In this document: positions 1-7,526 of the stretch, in pieces
Numbering within the stretch: position 1 is the stretch's first letter
Layout of the letters: every line of letters begins with the position of its first letter
NCBI GenBank assembly: GCA_021325615.1
Contig: JAJPGU010000003.1
Location: forward strand, 52,801 to 116,800
Origin: Nitrososphaerota archaeon
GTDB taxonomy: Archaea > Thermoproteota > Nitrososphaeria > Nitrososphaerales > Nitrosopumilaceae
Direction of reading: 5' to 3'
Length of the DNA: 64,000 nt
Notes under the pieces: model-generated
What the model saw: the letters and a program-made list of their open reading frames with translations, nothing else
The model's database searches: none
What the model was told of the DNA's origin: nothing
Program-made: the position numbers and the translations under genes

Positions 1-522
1 TTGGGCCCGCGATATCTTTATGCTATTCACGGGGACAAGCTGCGTGTTATTTTGAAATACCGGGGTAACGCCCCTTATCCACCCGTCGACGCTTGCGGTT
101 GCGGTAAACTGCGACGAATTTATGGAGCGGATGCCCACGGCTGATCCGGCAAAGTTAAGGGTGCCCCCACTGGAGCCTGCGTCAAGGATGGTCTCGGCAT
201 AAATTGCGCTGTTGTCTACGGTCCATGCTGGCTGGCCCCTTGAATCACTCTTATCTATCCTGTGGAAGACCACTATCTGTACTGGTGCGCTTGCGGTATA
301 GGTTAGCGTGCCGTCATATATGGTGCCATTGTTTGGTGCAAGCACCATCGCAAGCTGCTCATTGCTGAGGCCAAGCCCGGGGTCTTCGGACGACGTAAAG
401 GTCTGCGTAAACTGGATTTTTTTTACTGTCCCCGCGCTGGCAGGATGATCTGAAAGCAGGGGTATTGAAAATATAATGCCAATAAGAGCCGCGATAATTC
501 CCGCAACCAGGAATCGGTTCAT
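1..522 (-). CDS. secreted protein of unknown function, C-terminus outside the window
   Basis: Reading frame open from an ATG at 520-522 to the window edge, 174 codons without a stop, so the protein continues beyond base 1. The first ~30 residues look like a signal peptide: MNR, a hydrophobic core (FLVAGIIAALIGIIFS) and a possible cleavage after a SA-type site. The rest is rich in Ser, Thr, Asn and Gly with alternating beta-strand-like stretches and no motif I recognise, as expected for an extracellular or S-layer-associated domain. An A/T-rich TATA-like stretch lies about 25-30 nt before the ATG, so the mRNA may be leaderless. Function cannot be assigned. Confidence 0.6.
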   Translation of the reverse strand, partial: MNRFLVAGIIAALIGIIFSIPLLSDHPASAGTVKKIQFTQTFTSSEDPGLGLSNEQLAMVLAPNNGTIYDGTLTYTASAPVQIVVFHRIDKSDSRGQPAWTVDNSAIYAETILDAGSSGGTLNFAGSAVGIRSINSSQFTATASVDGWIRGVTPVFQNNTQLVPVNSIKISRAQ

Positions 523-567
523 ATACTAAAAGTATTGGGTTGGCATAAATACCTTTTAGTGAAATTT

Positions 568-2028
568 CTAGCCGCCTTTTGCAAGTTCGAATTCATCGTG
601 TAGTGCCTGTACCGCAGCGTTGCATTCCGAATCCTTAACAACAAAGGCGATGTTCAGCTCCGAAGAGCCCTGGGCGATCATGATCACGTTGATTCCCCTC
701 TTTCCCACGGCGGCAAACACCTTGGATGCAATGCCTACAATCCCGCGCATGCCGGAACCGATGAGGGCTATTATTGAGACATCCACGGTAACGTCCACTT
801 TTTTTATTATCTTTCCAAGGAGGTTCATCTCAAGGGCGTTAACGGCCTTGTCCATGTCATTCTTTTTTACTATGATTGAGATGCTAGACTCCGAAGGACT
901 CTGGGAGATCATCATGACGTTCACCCCGGCCTTGGCAAGGGTTGAAAATATTGTGGCCGCAGTGCCCGGCGCACCAACCATGCTTCCCCCCCTCACGTCG
1001 ATGAGTCCTGTGTGCCTAATCACACTCACGCACTTGACAGTCTTTTGCGTGTCAGGCGAGGGATCGGCAGTCACAATCGTTCCCGGGTTCTTGAGGTTGA
1101 ACGTGTTTCGTATCCTGAGCGGAATTTTTTTTGCAACCAAGGGCTCGAGGGCTCTGGGATGGATCTGTTTTGCCCCAAAAAGCGCCATTTCCATGGCCTC
1201 GACGTAGGAGACCTCCTTGATCAGCTTGGCGTTTTTTACAATCTTTGGGTCTGTTGTCATCAACCCGTCCACATCGCTCATTAACCACACCTCGTCGGCC
1301 TTGATGCTTGAAGCTATTATCGTGGCAGTATAATCAGAGCCTCCCCTTCCAAACGTTGTAATGTTTCCGTGCTGGTCCGCGCCGGCAAATCCCCCTATCA
1401 CTGGCATGGTCTTTTTCTGGGCAAGTGCCTCGATTTTGTGGGAAACGTGGAGCCTCGTGGTGTCCATTAGCGGCTTTGCCTCGCCAAAGTTTGCGTCGGT
1501 GACAATTCCAATGTCCTTGCCAGTCAGCGGCACCGCCCTTATCCCGATGTCGTTTAGCGCAAAGGCGACAAGGTTGATGGACAGCCTTTCGCCAAAAGAT
1601 ATGAGATAGTCCGAGGATCTTGGCGTCACCTCCCCTATTAGGAGCATTCCGTGAAGCAGTTCCTCGAACTCGCCAAGGTCTGACCTCATCTTGCCTACCA
1701 GTTCCTTTCGGACCTTGGGGTTTTTGATGCACTGGTTGGAAATTTCCATGTGTGTCTTGACAATCTTTTTTGCAAGAGAGTTTGCCGCCTCTCCGTTCCT
1801 GTCCCTGATGTAATTTGTTATCCTGATGAGATCATCGGTTACCCCGCTTATCGCGGAAAAGACTGGGATTATCTTGTGTTCCTTTGACAACGACTTGATC
1901 ATGTTGGCGACGTTTCTGATGTTTGGAGCTGAAACAATCGAGGTTCCGCCAAACTTTAGGACTAACTTCAAATCAGTATACCTGACGTTAATGACTTTAA
2001 ATGCTTTTACTGCTGGAGGATTTGCCAT
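568..2028 (-). CDS. lysC: aspartate kinase
   Basis: Phosphorylates aspartate, the first step toward lysine, threonine and methionine. The amino-acid kinase domain opens with KFGGTS and carries GGFAGAD and FGRGGSDYTA for ATP and substrate binding. Two ACT domains fill the C-terminal third (IDVRGGSMVGAPGTAATIF and IALIGSGMRGIVGIASKVF), the usual site of feedback inhibition by end-product amino acids. The ATG at 2028 lies inside the upstream gene, whose stop is at 1997. A TTG at 1969-1971 gives MKLVLKFGG, 467 residues and no overlap, and is the likelier start. The upstream GXGXG gene is probably co-transcribed. Confidence 0.93.
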   Translation of the reverse strand: MANPPAVKAFKVINVRYTDLKLVLKFGGTSIVSAPNIRNVANMIKSLSKEHKIIPVFSAISGVTDDLIRITNYIRDRNGEAANSLAKKIVKTHMEISNQCIKNPKVRKELVGKMRSDLGEFEELLHGMLLIGEVTPRSSDYLISFGERLSINLVAFALNDIGIRAVPLTGKDIGIVTDANFGEAKPLMDTTRLHVSHKIEALAQKKTMPVIGGFAGADQHGNITTFGRGGSDYTATIIASSIKADEVWLMSDVDGLMTTDPKIVKNAKLIKEVSYVEAMEMALFGAKQIHPRALEPLVAKKIPLRIRNTFNLKNPGTIVTADPSPDTQKTVKCVSVIRHTGLIDVRGGSMVGAPGTAATIFSTLAKAGVNVMMISQSPSESSISIIVKKNDMDKAVNALEMNLLGKIIKKVDVTVDVSIIALIGSGMRGIVGIASKVFAAVGKRGINVIMIAQGSSELNIAFVVKDSECNAAVQALHDEFELAKGG

Positions 2029-2593
2029 AGACCATCCCCTTGCAGGAGCTGGCTATGGAGGCCAGGCTTCCTCCTATATGGATGGCGCCCCCTGACATGT
2101 AGGTGCCGACGTGTTCTGCAGCGTTTCCTGCGACCGAAATTTTTCCCCCTGACATGGCATATCCCACATAGTTCCCGGCATTTCCCATCACGGCTATCTC
2201 TCCTCCCGACATGTACTCGCCGACATAATCCCCGACATCGCCCACCACCTTTATGGTTCCCCGGCCCAACCCATACCCGATGCAATCAACAACTTCGGCC
2301 CCGGATAGCTCGAGCGTTACCGTTTCATCCTTTTTTATCACTTTGTTTATCGCAGCAGAGATGAAGATTCCCCTTGTCCAGTAATTTGCCGACTCTGAGA
2401 AATTTCCATTTACTGCTTTTGCAAAATCCATGACATCGTCCGCCGAAAATTCAATTGGATCGAGCTTTGAGGCGGCTGATTTGTAGGAAATATCCGATGT
2501 CACATAGTTTGCATATTTCAGGTATTGCCTGAAAACGAGGGCAATATCATGTGCGGCAGCGCCTTGCTTCCCCATGCCAGATAGGACGGCCAT
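1997..2593 (-). CDS. GXGXG beta-helix domain protein (glutamate synthase alpha C-terminal-like)
   Basis: 198 residues. The C-terminal half (about 95-185) is a run of repeats of the type GNAGNYVGYAMSGGKISV, each with the G-x-x-G-x-x-M-x-GG signature of the GXGXG right-handed beta-helix found at the end of glutamate synthase large subunit and in FwdC of formylmethanofuran dehydrogenase. No amidotransferase, FMN or Fe-S region accompanies it, so it is a stand-alone version. Residues 1-90 look alpha-helical and are not recognised. It sits directly upstream of aspartate kinase, which suggests a link to amino-acid metabolism, but no reaction can be assigned. Confidence 0.75.
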   Translation of the reverse strand: MAVLSGMGKQGAAAHDIALVFRQYLKYANYVTSDISYKSAASKLDPIEFSADDVMDFAKAVNGNFSESANYWTRGIFISAAINKVIKKDETVTLELSGAEVVDCIGYGLGRGTIKVVGDVGDYVGEYMSGGEIAVMGNAGNYVGYAMSGGKISVAGNAAEHVGTYMSGGAIHIGGSLASIASSCKGMVYGKSSSSKSI

Positions 2594-2704
2594 TCTGCTT
2601 TTCTACCTTTAGGCTTTGCCGGGCAGGGGCTGGGCAGCCGCCCGTTCCTTTGTGCCGGGTTTCACCAACGACGTTTATATCGATGAAGGTACCATTAATG
2701 CCCG

Positions 2705-3079
2705 TTGAGTACCATACAGACCCGGAAGATTTCTGGAGGCACTGCTGCTGCAACTGTAACAATTCTTGATGCCATTGGCATATCCGCCTTATTGCAGCTA
2801 CACCTTCTGCCTTTTGTCCTTGCCGTGCCTGTCTTCCTCATCCCGGTTTCAATCTATGCCACTGTGGTCGGCATAGGTAAGAAAATGCGCGCCGGTCCGC
2901 ACGACTATGGATACCACCTGACATGGTCAGCCATAATGCTGTCAGTCGGAGTGGGGTGGGTGGTGCTCTATGAAAAGATGGGTGTCATAAGCGGAGTTAT
3001 CTCGATCCTTTCAATCATACTTGCGTATGTCTACATCAACAAGGCCGTTCCTACCGGACAGCAAAAGCCTGCCGCCTAG
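2705..3079 (+). CDS. small integral membrane protein
   Basis: 124 residues with about four predicted membrane helices (GISALLQLHLLPFVLAVPVF, a continuation through IPVSIYATVVGI, IMLSVGVGWVVLY and VISILSIILAYVYI). No catalytic motif is visible and no family is recognised. The start is a TTG at 2705; a TATA-like TTTATAT near 2671-2677 lies about 28 nt upstream, so translation probably begins at or close to the mRNA 5' end. It is divergent from the GXGXG gene and converges on PCNA, with the two stops overlapping by 4 bp. Confidence 0.6.
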   Translation: MSTIQTRKISGGTAAATVTILDAIGISALLQLHLLPFVLAVPVFLIPVSIYATVVGIGKKMRAGPHDYGYHLTWSAIMLSVGVGWVVLYEKMGVISGVISILSIILAYVYINKAVPTGQQKPAA

Positions 3080-3822
3080 CTCTCTACCCTTGGTGCCAGG
3101 TAGAAATGAATCCTGCCTATGTTGGCAACCTTGAACTCTAGCCTCAGTGGCATCTTGGTCGAGTACTCGCACACTACCGTACCTGCAACCGCCCCTACCG
3201 CCTTTACGATGCTATTGAGGTACTCTAGGCTGTAGGTCGCCGTACTTTCTTCCTTGACCTCAATCTCGGGCATCTCGGGCATCCCTTTCTCGAGGGTTAT
3301 GACGGCCTCTCCCGAATCACCCCTGCCAGAAAATTCTGCCTTGGAAGGGTTTGCGGTAATCGATAGGTATTCTGAAACAACCTGAATGTCTCCAAGAATT
3401 TTGTCAAATTCTGTCGAGGTAACTGCCACTCTTGCATTGTATGTTATCTTTGGCAGGGGGGTGTCAGTCGCAGAACTCTCTATCAGCCTCATCTTGTATT
3501 TTTTGTTCTTGCCAATCGTGACAAGGAGAAGTTTTTCCTCCGAAATGCTGATCTCTATGTTGTCTTTCTTCTCTGCCCGCTTGATCAGCTTTGCAAACTC
3601 GTCAATCCTTACACCGAACTTGACATCCTCGTCACATACGTATTTTTCAAAGGCGGAATTTGGCCATGCTATGTCGATAAGTGCCACATGGGACGGGTCC
3701 ATCCCCCTGAATGCAATCCCCTCCCCGGTTGCCTCAAATGTTGCCTCCTCAACTAGTGTGGAGATTGCAGAAATTACGGCCTTCCATTCGTCGGAGCCTG
3801 CTGATTTTGCAGAAAATACCAA
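3076..3822 (-). CDS. pcn: DNA polymerase sliding clamp (PCNA)
   Basis: Homotrimeric ring that tethers PolD, FEN1, ligase and other factors to DNA. At 248 residues it has the normal two-fold repeated clamp length. Diagnostic features are IAFRGMDPSHVALIDI near residue 40, the central loop after about 120, and the C-terminal LRLEFKVANIGRIHFYLAPR, where the PIP-box binding pocket forms. The start is a TTG (3820-3822). TFS and RpoL lie just downstream on the same strand, so replication and transcription genes form one block. Confidence 0.96.
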   Translation of the reverse strand: MVFSAKSAGSDEWKAVISAISTLVEEATFEATGEGIAFRGMDPSHVALIDIAWPNSAFEKYVCDEDVKFGVRIDEFAKLIKRAEKKDNIEISISEEKLLLVTIGKNKKYKMRLIESSATDTPLPKITYNARVAVTSTEFDKILGDIQVVSEYLSITANPSKAEFSGRGDSGEAVITLEKGMPEMPEIEVKEESTATYSLEYLNSIVKAVGAVAGTVVCEYSTKMPLRLEFKVANIGRIHFYLAPRVES

Positions 3823-3887
3823 ACTTATTCACATGTCTAGCACGTTCAAGTTAAAGGTTATGCAGTTGAAATGGATCTGAAAAATAC

Positions 3888-4202
3888 CTATGCATAGTTG
3901 CGCCATGTGTAGCTGCATTTTACGCAGCGGTAAAACTGGGTTGTCGGTTCATCAGCACTCCGAGTCTGGAGCATCCACCAGACCGCCTCGTTGTTTCCGC
4001 ACTTTTCACAATCGATCTTAATGACTGGAAGTGCTTCCTTTTTCTCCTCCTCGTCAAGCACGTTGATGGTAGAAGCCCCCTCCACCTTGACCTCCTTTGT
4101 CGCCTTGGAACCCTTTTCACTGTAGCCGCATTTTGGGCAAAGAAACTCGGACTCGGAATCAGCTAGCTTCAGCCTAGCTTCACACTTGGGGCAAAATTTC
4201 AT
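3888..4202 (-). CDS. tfs: transcription factor S (TFIIS/Rpb9-like transcript cleavage factor)
   Basis: 104 residues with two zinc ribbons. The N-terminal one is MKFCPKCEARL...FLCPKCGY. The C-terminal one is CEKCGNNEAVWWMLQTRSAD followed by FYRCVKCSYTW. The QTRSADEP segment is the acidic hairpin (DE-type) that reaches the polymerase active site and stimulates cleavage of backtracked RNA. The ATG at 4200-4202 abuts the end of the RpoL gene, so the two are co-transcribed. Confidence 0.95.
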   Translation of the reverse strand: MKFCPKCEARLKLADSESEFLCPKCGYSEKGSKATKEVKVEGASTINVLDEEEKKEALPVIKIDCEKCGNNEAVWWMLQTRSADEPTTQFYRCVKCSYTWRNYA

Positions 4203-4484
4203 TTAAACACCCTTGATTTTAGAATTGATTGCCTTTTTGAGTTCGTCGGAATACTCGATCGCAGCCTTGGTGGCCTTTTCGATTTCCTTGATTGGGTTGC
4301 CCTTGGACGTGTTTACACGCATTGCAAATTCCTTGGTTAGCGGGTGTTTGAGAATAACGCCCGCAAACTCTACGGCAGGGTCTTTTAGCAACTCGTGCTG
4401 GACGATGTAAAGCGTGCTTATATCGGATTTTCGGATATCTAGGAGAACTTCTTTTGAGGAAGACTTTTTGACCTGAACGTCCAT
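4203..4484 (-). CDS. rpo11: DNA-directed RNA polymerase subunit L (Rpo11)
   Basis: Assembly-platform subunit that dimerises with Rpo3. Typical patterns are STLYIVQHELLKDPAVEFAG and ILKHPLTKEFAMRV, the alpha-like dimerisation fold. The frame is open from 4523, but the ATG at 4482-4484 (MDVQVKKSS) gives the normal length of about 93 residues; the extra upstream 13 codons resemble A/T-rich promoter sequence. Immediately followed by TFS. Confidence 0.93.
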   Translation of the reverse strand: MDVQVKKSSSKEVLLDIRKSDISTLYIVQHELLKDPAVEFAGVILKHPLTKEFAMRVNTSKGNPIKEIEKATKAAIEYSDELKKAINSKIKGV

Positions 4485-4531
4485 CTGCAAGTCAAAAAAA
4501 TACTTATTGAGGATATAAATCATTAGAACAG

Positions 4532-5074
4532 TTGACTAGCGAAAAGAACGCAATAGGCGAAATTCAGTTGGAAAAACCTGCTGACAAGTTCGGCATAGAT
4601 GACAACATTACCATCAACGTCAAGTTTTCCGTCACTGGGGAACTACGTGAGGCATTTAATGAGAAAAATTGGGAGAAGGCATACAACAAGCATGACAATG
4701 TCTTCAAGCTGAAGTATGGCGTAAAGCTCTTCTCAGGGGGACTGAGGAAGCACGAGGTGGGAGATTCCCTTGACACATACAAAAAGGCAGCACTCTTCTG
4801 GACTCGAAATCCGAAGCTCACCCAGATGGCTGAAAAGAAGGTATGGGTGCAAATATCAAAGAACTTCGAGCCGCACATCCCCATGAACCAGGCTGAGGCC
4901 CAGCAACTACTGCTCGATTTTGATGAAAAGATGAACCTCAAGGCATCGGATCTTGGAGCGGGCAAACACAAGATAGGAGCAGAGGTCTATGTCAGCTGGT
5001 TCAAGCATGACTATACCGAGGCAATGGATGCCAGATCATCCTCAAAAGAGATAGAGATAGAGATAACCAAGTAG
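4532..5074 (+). CDS. conserved hypothetical protein, soluble, 180 residues
   Basis: Starts at a TTG (4532-4534), giving MTSEKNAIGEIQLEKPAD. Charged and soluble, with alternating beta strands (NITINVKFSV, LKLKYGVKLF, KVWVQISKNF, IGAEVYVSW) and a Lys/Glu-rich finish EIEIEITK; the pattern suggests a beta-sandwich domain. No signal peptide, membrane helix or catalytic motif is visible and I do not recognise the family. It is divergent from rpo11, with the two starts about 50 bp apart, so promoter elements must overlap. Confidence 0.65.
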   Translation: MTSEKNAIGEIQLEKPADKFGIDDNITINVKFSVTGELREAFNEKNWEKAYNKHDNVFKLKYGVKLFSGGLRKHEVGDSLDTYKKAALFWTRNPKLTQMAEKKVWVQISKNFEPHIPMNQAEAQQLLLDFDEKMNLKASDLGAGKHKIGAEVYVSWFKHDYTEAMDARSSSKEIEIEITK

Positions 5075-5395
5075 GGCATCATCATGCCCGTCCCTCATCA
5101 TGACTCAACCAACTGCCATGGTGCTTTATGGCCCGGATCCTACATGACCGGCAGAGACTCTCACAGTAAGGAGATGAGGCTGCCCTGTTCGTGGTTATTT
5201 TCAAAACCGGAGGCTCGTCTGCGTCCATCAGATTGGATCTTGCGGTTTGGTGTGCCAGATGCAGGTCGGACACCCTTTGCACGGTCAGAAACGCATGCTG
5301 TGGAATCAGCATCGCCTCAGAACCCATGGCAAATTCTTGGCGCATGGCAGGCCCGAATTAAAAATAATTATTAATGGATTGGTGTGGGCTGAAAT
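5075..5395. other. 320-bp stretch without a convincing gene
   Basis: Both strands carry open frames here (minus 5082-5345, plus 5084-5374), but their predicted proteins look like random translation: no domain, many Arg/Ser/His residues and mutual overlap. The right end holds an A/T-rich element (AATAATTATTAAT, about 5363-5375) placed correctly as a TATA box for the small gene at 5396. The minus-strand frame starting at 5345 could in principle use the same near-symmetric element. Confidence 0.4.
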
Positions 5396-5551
5396 ATGGC
5401 AAAATTTGACGGCATTAGAGGCCAGGAACTCCTTGAGGTTGAGGACAAGTCTGAGAAGGAGAATGAGATCACCCTGATTTTCAAGGACAACAGGTACCTC
5501 TTCATCAAGCTCGAGAACGGAAAGATTGTCACTACATCAATTCCGGAATAG
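5396..5551 (+). CDS. small hypothetical protein (51 residues)
   Basis: ATG 5396-5398 to TAG 5549-5551. It encodes a compact acidic/basic protein beginning MAKFDGIRGQELLEVED, with a beta-hairpin-like core (ITLIFKDNRYLFIKLENGK) and ending TTSIPE. The TATA-like stretch about 25-30 nt upstream and the coding-like composition support a real leaderless gene. It converges tail to tail with the phosphatase gene, stop next to stop. No function recognised. Confidence 0.6.
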   Translation: MAKFDGIRGQELLEVEDKSEKENEITLIFKDNRYLFIKLENGKIVTTSIPE

Positions 5552-6046
5552 CTACCCGTTTACGTGCTTGTAGTACAGGCCGATGGCTATTTCCTGAGAC
5601 TCGGACTGGACGGAACCCGGCCTTGCTCTTCGGACTTTTTCTATTGCATCCCTTGCAGAGGCCTTTTGGTACTTGATAAGGTAGCATGCAAGTATAGTGC
5701 CGGTTCTTCCTATCCCCGCGGCGCAGTGAACCATGACGGGTTCATTGCTTTGAATGCGTTCGTGGATGAACTCGACTGCGAGGTCAATCTGGTCCATGTC
5801 GGGCGCGGAAAGATCCTCGGTGGGCACGTGAAGGTATTTGACATCCTTAACCCATTCCTCTGGAAGCGATGCCTCCGTCATCGTGACGATTGATTTTACG
5901 CCCTGCTTTTCCACCCATTCGATCTCAGACGGGGTGGTCGGCATCCCGCTTCCTGCAAGCTTGTTGTTAATGAGCCAGCTGAAGTTTGTTGGCTTTTTTG
6001 TAACCTTTCCGTGTATCTTCCTCCAGAGGTTTCCGGGTTTGCTCAC
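5552..6046 (-). CDS. dual-specificity / tyrosine protein phosphatase
   Basis: 164 residues with the cysteine phosphatase signature HCAAGIGRTGT (C-x5-R-T; Cys nucleophile and Arg phosphate-binder, about residues 107-117). A general-acid Asp is likely in the PTEDLSAPDMDQ segment. Family members remove phosphate from Tyr or Ser/Thr; some prefer polyphosphate or nucleotide substrates, so the target is open. No signal peptide, so cytosolic. Confidence 0.88.
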   Translation of the reverse strand: MSKPGNLWRKIHGKVTKKPTNFSWLINNKLAGSGMPTTPSEIEWVEKQGVKSIVTMTEASLPEEWVKDVKYLHVPTEDLSAPDMDQIDLAVEFIHERIQSNEPVMVHCAAGIGRTGTILACYLIKYQKASARDAIEKVRRARPGSVQSESQEIAIGLYYKHVNG

Positions 6047-6139
6047 TAGGAAATATGGGTCGATTCCATATAAGTAGAAAACGAAATCAAGCTAGGCGTG
6101 CGTGAAAATTAAAATAAGAAAAAGAAGTTTTTGTTAGAC

Positions 6140-6439
6140 CTATTCTACTAGTTCGGTCCAACCTTTGACGAATACTGAGTTCCTGTACAGCGGCACTGGT
6201 TGTCCTGGAGTAAAGTCCATTGGTCTCATCCAGAAGATTGCCTTTGTCGGGCATACACCTATGCATGCGCCGTCTGAGATGCATCTCTCTGGATAAAATA
6301 CAAATGCTTTTCCTCTCTTCCAGCCCTCTACTGGTTTTACTCTCAATACGTCTGGGCCTAGTGATGTGCAGATCTCTACGCAGAGTGCACATCCTATGCA
6401 CATTTGTTCGCCTATATCTGGAATAATTCCAACTGGCAT
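6140..6439 (-). CDS. dicluster ferredoxin with one Asp-containing cluster motif
   Basis: 99-residue electron carrier. The first cluster motif is complete, CIGCALCVEIC (C-x2-C-x2-C-x3-C). The second, CISDGACIGVCP, reads C-x2-D-x2-C-x3-C-P, so Asp replaces the second Cys as in ferredoxins that bind a 3Fe-4S or an Asp-ligated 4Fe-4S cluster. A short insert (VKPVEGWKRGKAFVFYPER) separates the motifs and a roughly 25-residue tail follows. A TATA-like TTATATTAAG (minus strand, about 6455-6467) lies near 25 nt before the ATG, preceded by tandem 21-bp repeats. Confidence 0.9.
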   Translation of the reverse strand: MPVGIIPDIGEQMCIGCALCVEICTSLGPDVLRVKPVEGWKRGKAFVFYPERCISDGACIGVCPTKAIFWMRPMDFTPGQPVPLYRNSVFVKGWTELVE

Positions 6440-6490
6440 GTTCAGTATTACTTGAAAAGATCTTAATATAACTTGCTGAAAAAATCGATC

Positions 6491-6533
6491 TTATAACGCC
6501 GTTTGGGAATTTTATAACACCGTTAGGAGATTT
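6491..6533. promoter_or_regulatory. two direct repeats with 21-bp period upstream of the ferredoxin promoter
   Basis: TTATAACGCCGTTTGGGAAT (from 6491) and TTATAACACCGTTAGGAGAT (from 6512) repeat with a 21-bp period, two helical turns, so bound proteins would lie on one face. They sit upstream of the ferredoxin TATA box and about 80-120 bp before the parvulin start. An inverted repeat TCATTC...GAATGA follows near 6538-6560. Confidence 0.5.
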
Positions 6534-6610
6534 TTCCTCATTCTAAAAACTTGGAATGAGCCCCCATTTATGCCCCAAATTTTTTATAATTTGGAAACAG
6601 ATTCTCGTTC

Positions 6611-6886
6611 GTGGTCACTAAAATCCACTGCGCCCACATCTTGGTTGAAAAGCAGAGTGTTGCATTGGAGATCAAGGCAAAGATTGCTGCAGGCGAGAGC
6701 TTCTCAAAGCTTGCCCAGCAGTACTCGATAGATGTCTCAAAAAAGAGGGGCGGCGACCTCGGGCTGTTTGGAAGGGGCGTCATGGTGAAGGAGTTTGAGA
6801 AGGCCGCCTTTGCCCTTGAGAAGGGCCAGATATCAGACATTGTAAAGACCCAGTTTGGGTATCACATCATCAAAAGGCTGGACTAG
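6611..6886 (+). CDS. parvulin-type peptidyl-prolyl cis/trans isomerase
   Basis: 91 residues, a bare parvulin domain: HCAHILVEK at the start, SKKRGGDLGLFGRGVMVKEF in the middle and the FGYHIIKRLD finish, including the two characteristic His residues. It accelerates prolyl bond isomerisation. There is no signal peptide or N-terminal extension, so it is cytosolic like the thaumarchaeal parvulins described from Cenarchaeum and Nitrosopumilus. The start is GTG (6611). It converges with the next gene, with a 4-bp overlap. Confidence 0.93.
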   Translation: MVTKIHCAHILVEKQSVALEIKAKIAAGESFSKLAQQYSIDVSKKRGGDLGLFGRGVMVKEFEKAAFALEKGQISDIVKTQFGYHIIKRLD

Positions 6887-7512
6887 AGAGGGACCGATCT
6901 TGCGGGAAGCAAGAACCTGACCGAGTCGTCCAGCAAGCTTACAAGTATACCGTCCTTTCCCTGCTCAAGCAAAATCTTTTTGCTGTTTTTTGTTTCTATG
7001 AACCTACTGCCGGTGGGTGCCAGCACCCATCCTTCCTGCTTCCTGAACCTTGCCATGCTGGTTATCACAACCGGGGAGTTTGTCTTTCGCGTTAGGCCTG
7101 CAAGAAGCATTATGACGGAAGCCACGACCTTGCCCGCCTGTTTCTTGTAATGCAGGATGTTGAAAAGCCCGTTGACAGAGTCCACTACAATCAATGCCTG
7201 GGAGAGGCTCGCTTTGCCAAGTACCTCGGCAACCATCGATGCAATGGTTTCTTCGGTGGGTTGGTAGACCGTGACGTTTGGCATGGCCCGAAGCGAGCCT
7301 GCCGCAACATATCCGCTGTACAGAAGGTCTAGATCCACGTACAGGACCGGCATCTTCGTCTCACCTACAAGCCTTGATAGGAATCCGGCCTTCAGAAAGG
7401 GGTCGGAGTAAATTATGGAGTTGACCCGGGTCTGCGAGAGAATTTCTCCGAGTTCCGGTGCATGTCCTATGGGGCCTCCGCCATGGTTTTTAAACAATAG
7501 AGTATCTACCAA
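6883..7512 (-). CDS. RecA/KaiC-fold protein with a degenerate P-loop
   Basis: 209 residues. VLYVDLDLLYSG and ALIVVDSVNGLFN resemble the beta strands and Walker B of RecA/RadB/KaiC ATPases, and SPVVITSMARFR follows like the next strand. The expected Walker A (GxxxxGKT) is absent; the corresponding place reads IIYSDPFLKAGFLSRL. It may be a non-catalytic RecA paralogue that acts as a partner. It starts at a TTG (7512), only 14 bp from the divergent aminotransferase gene, so the promoters overlap. Confidence 0.55.
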   Translation of the reverse strand: MVDTLLFKNHGGGPIGHAPELGEILSQTRVNSIIYSDPFLKAGFLSRLVGETKMPVLYVDLDLLYSGYVAAGSLRAMPNVTVYQPTEETIASMVAEVLGKASLSQALIVVDSVNGLFNILHYKKQAGKVVASVIMLLAGLTRKTNSPVVITSMARFRKQEGWVLAPTGSRFIETKNSKKILLEQGKDGILVSLLDDSVRFLLPARSVPL

Positions 7513-7526
7513 GCTGTAATATAATA

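Noticed and set aside
5082..5374. Overlapping open frames of 87-96 residues on both strands
   Set aside because: Both occupy the same bases, predict composition without domain features, and neither has a clear advantage; treated as an intergenic stretch.
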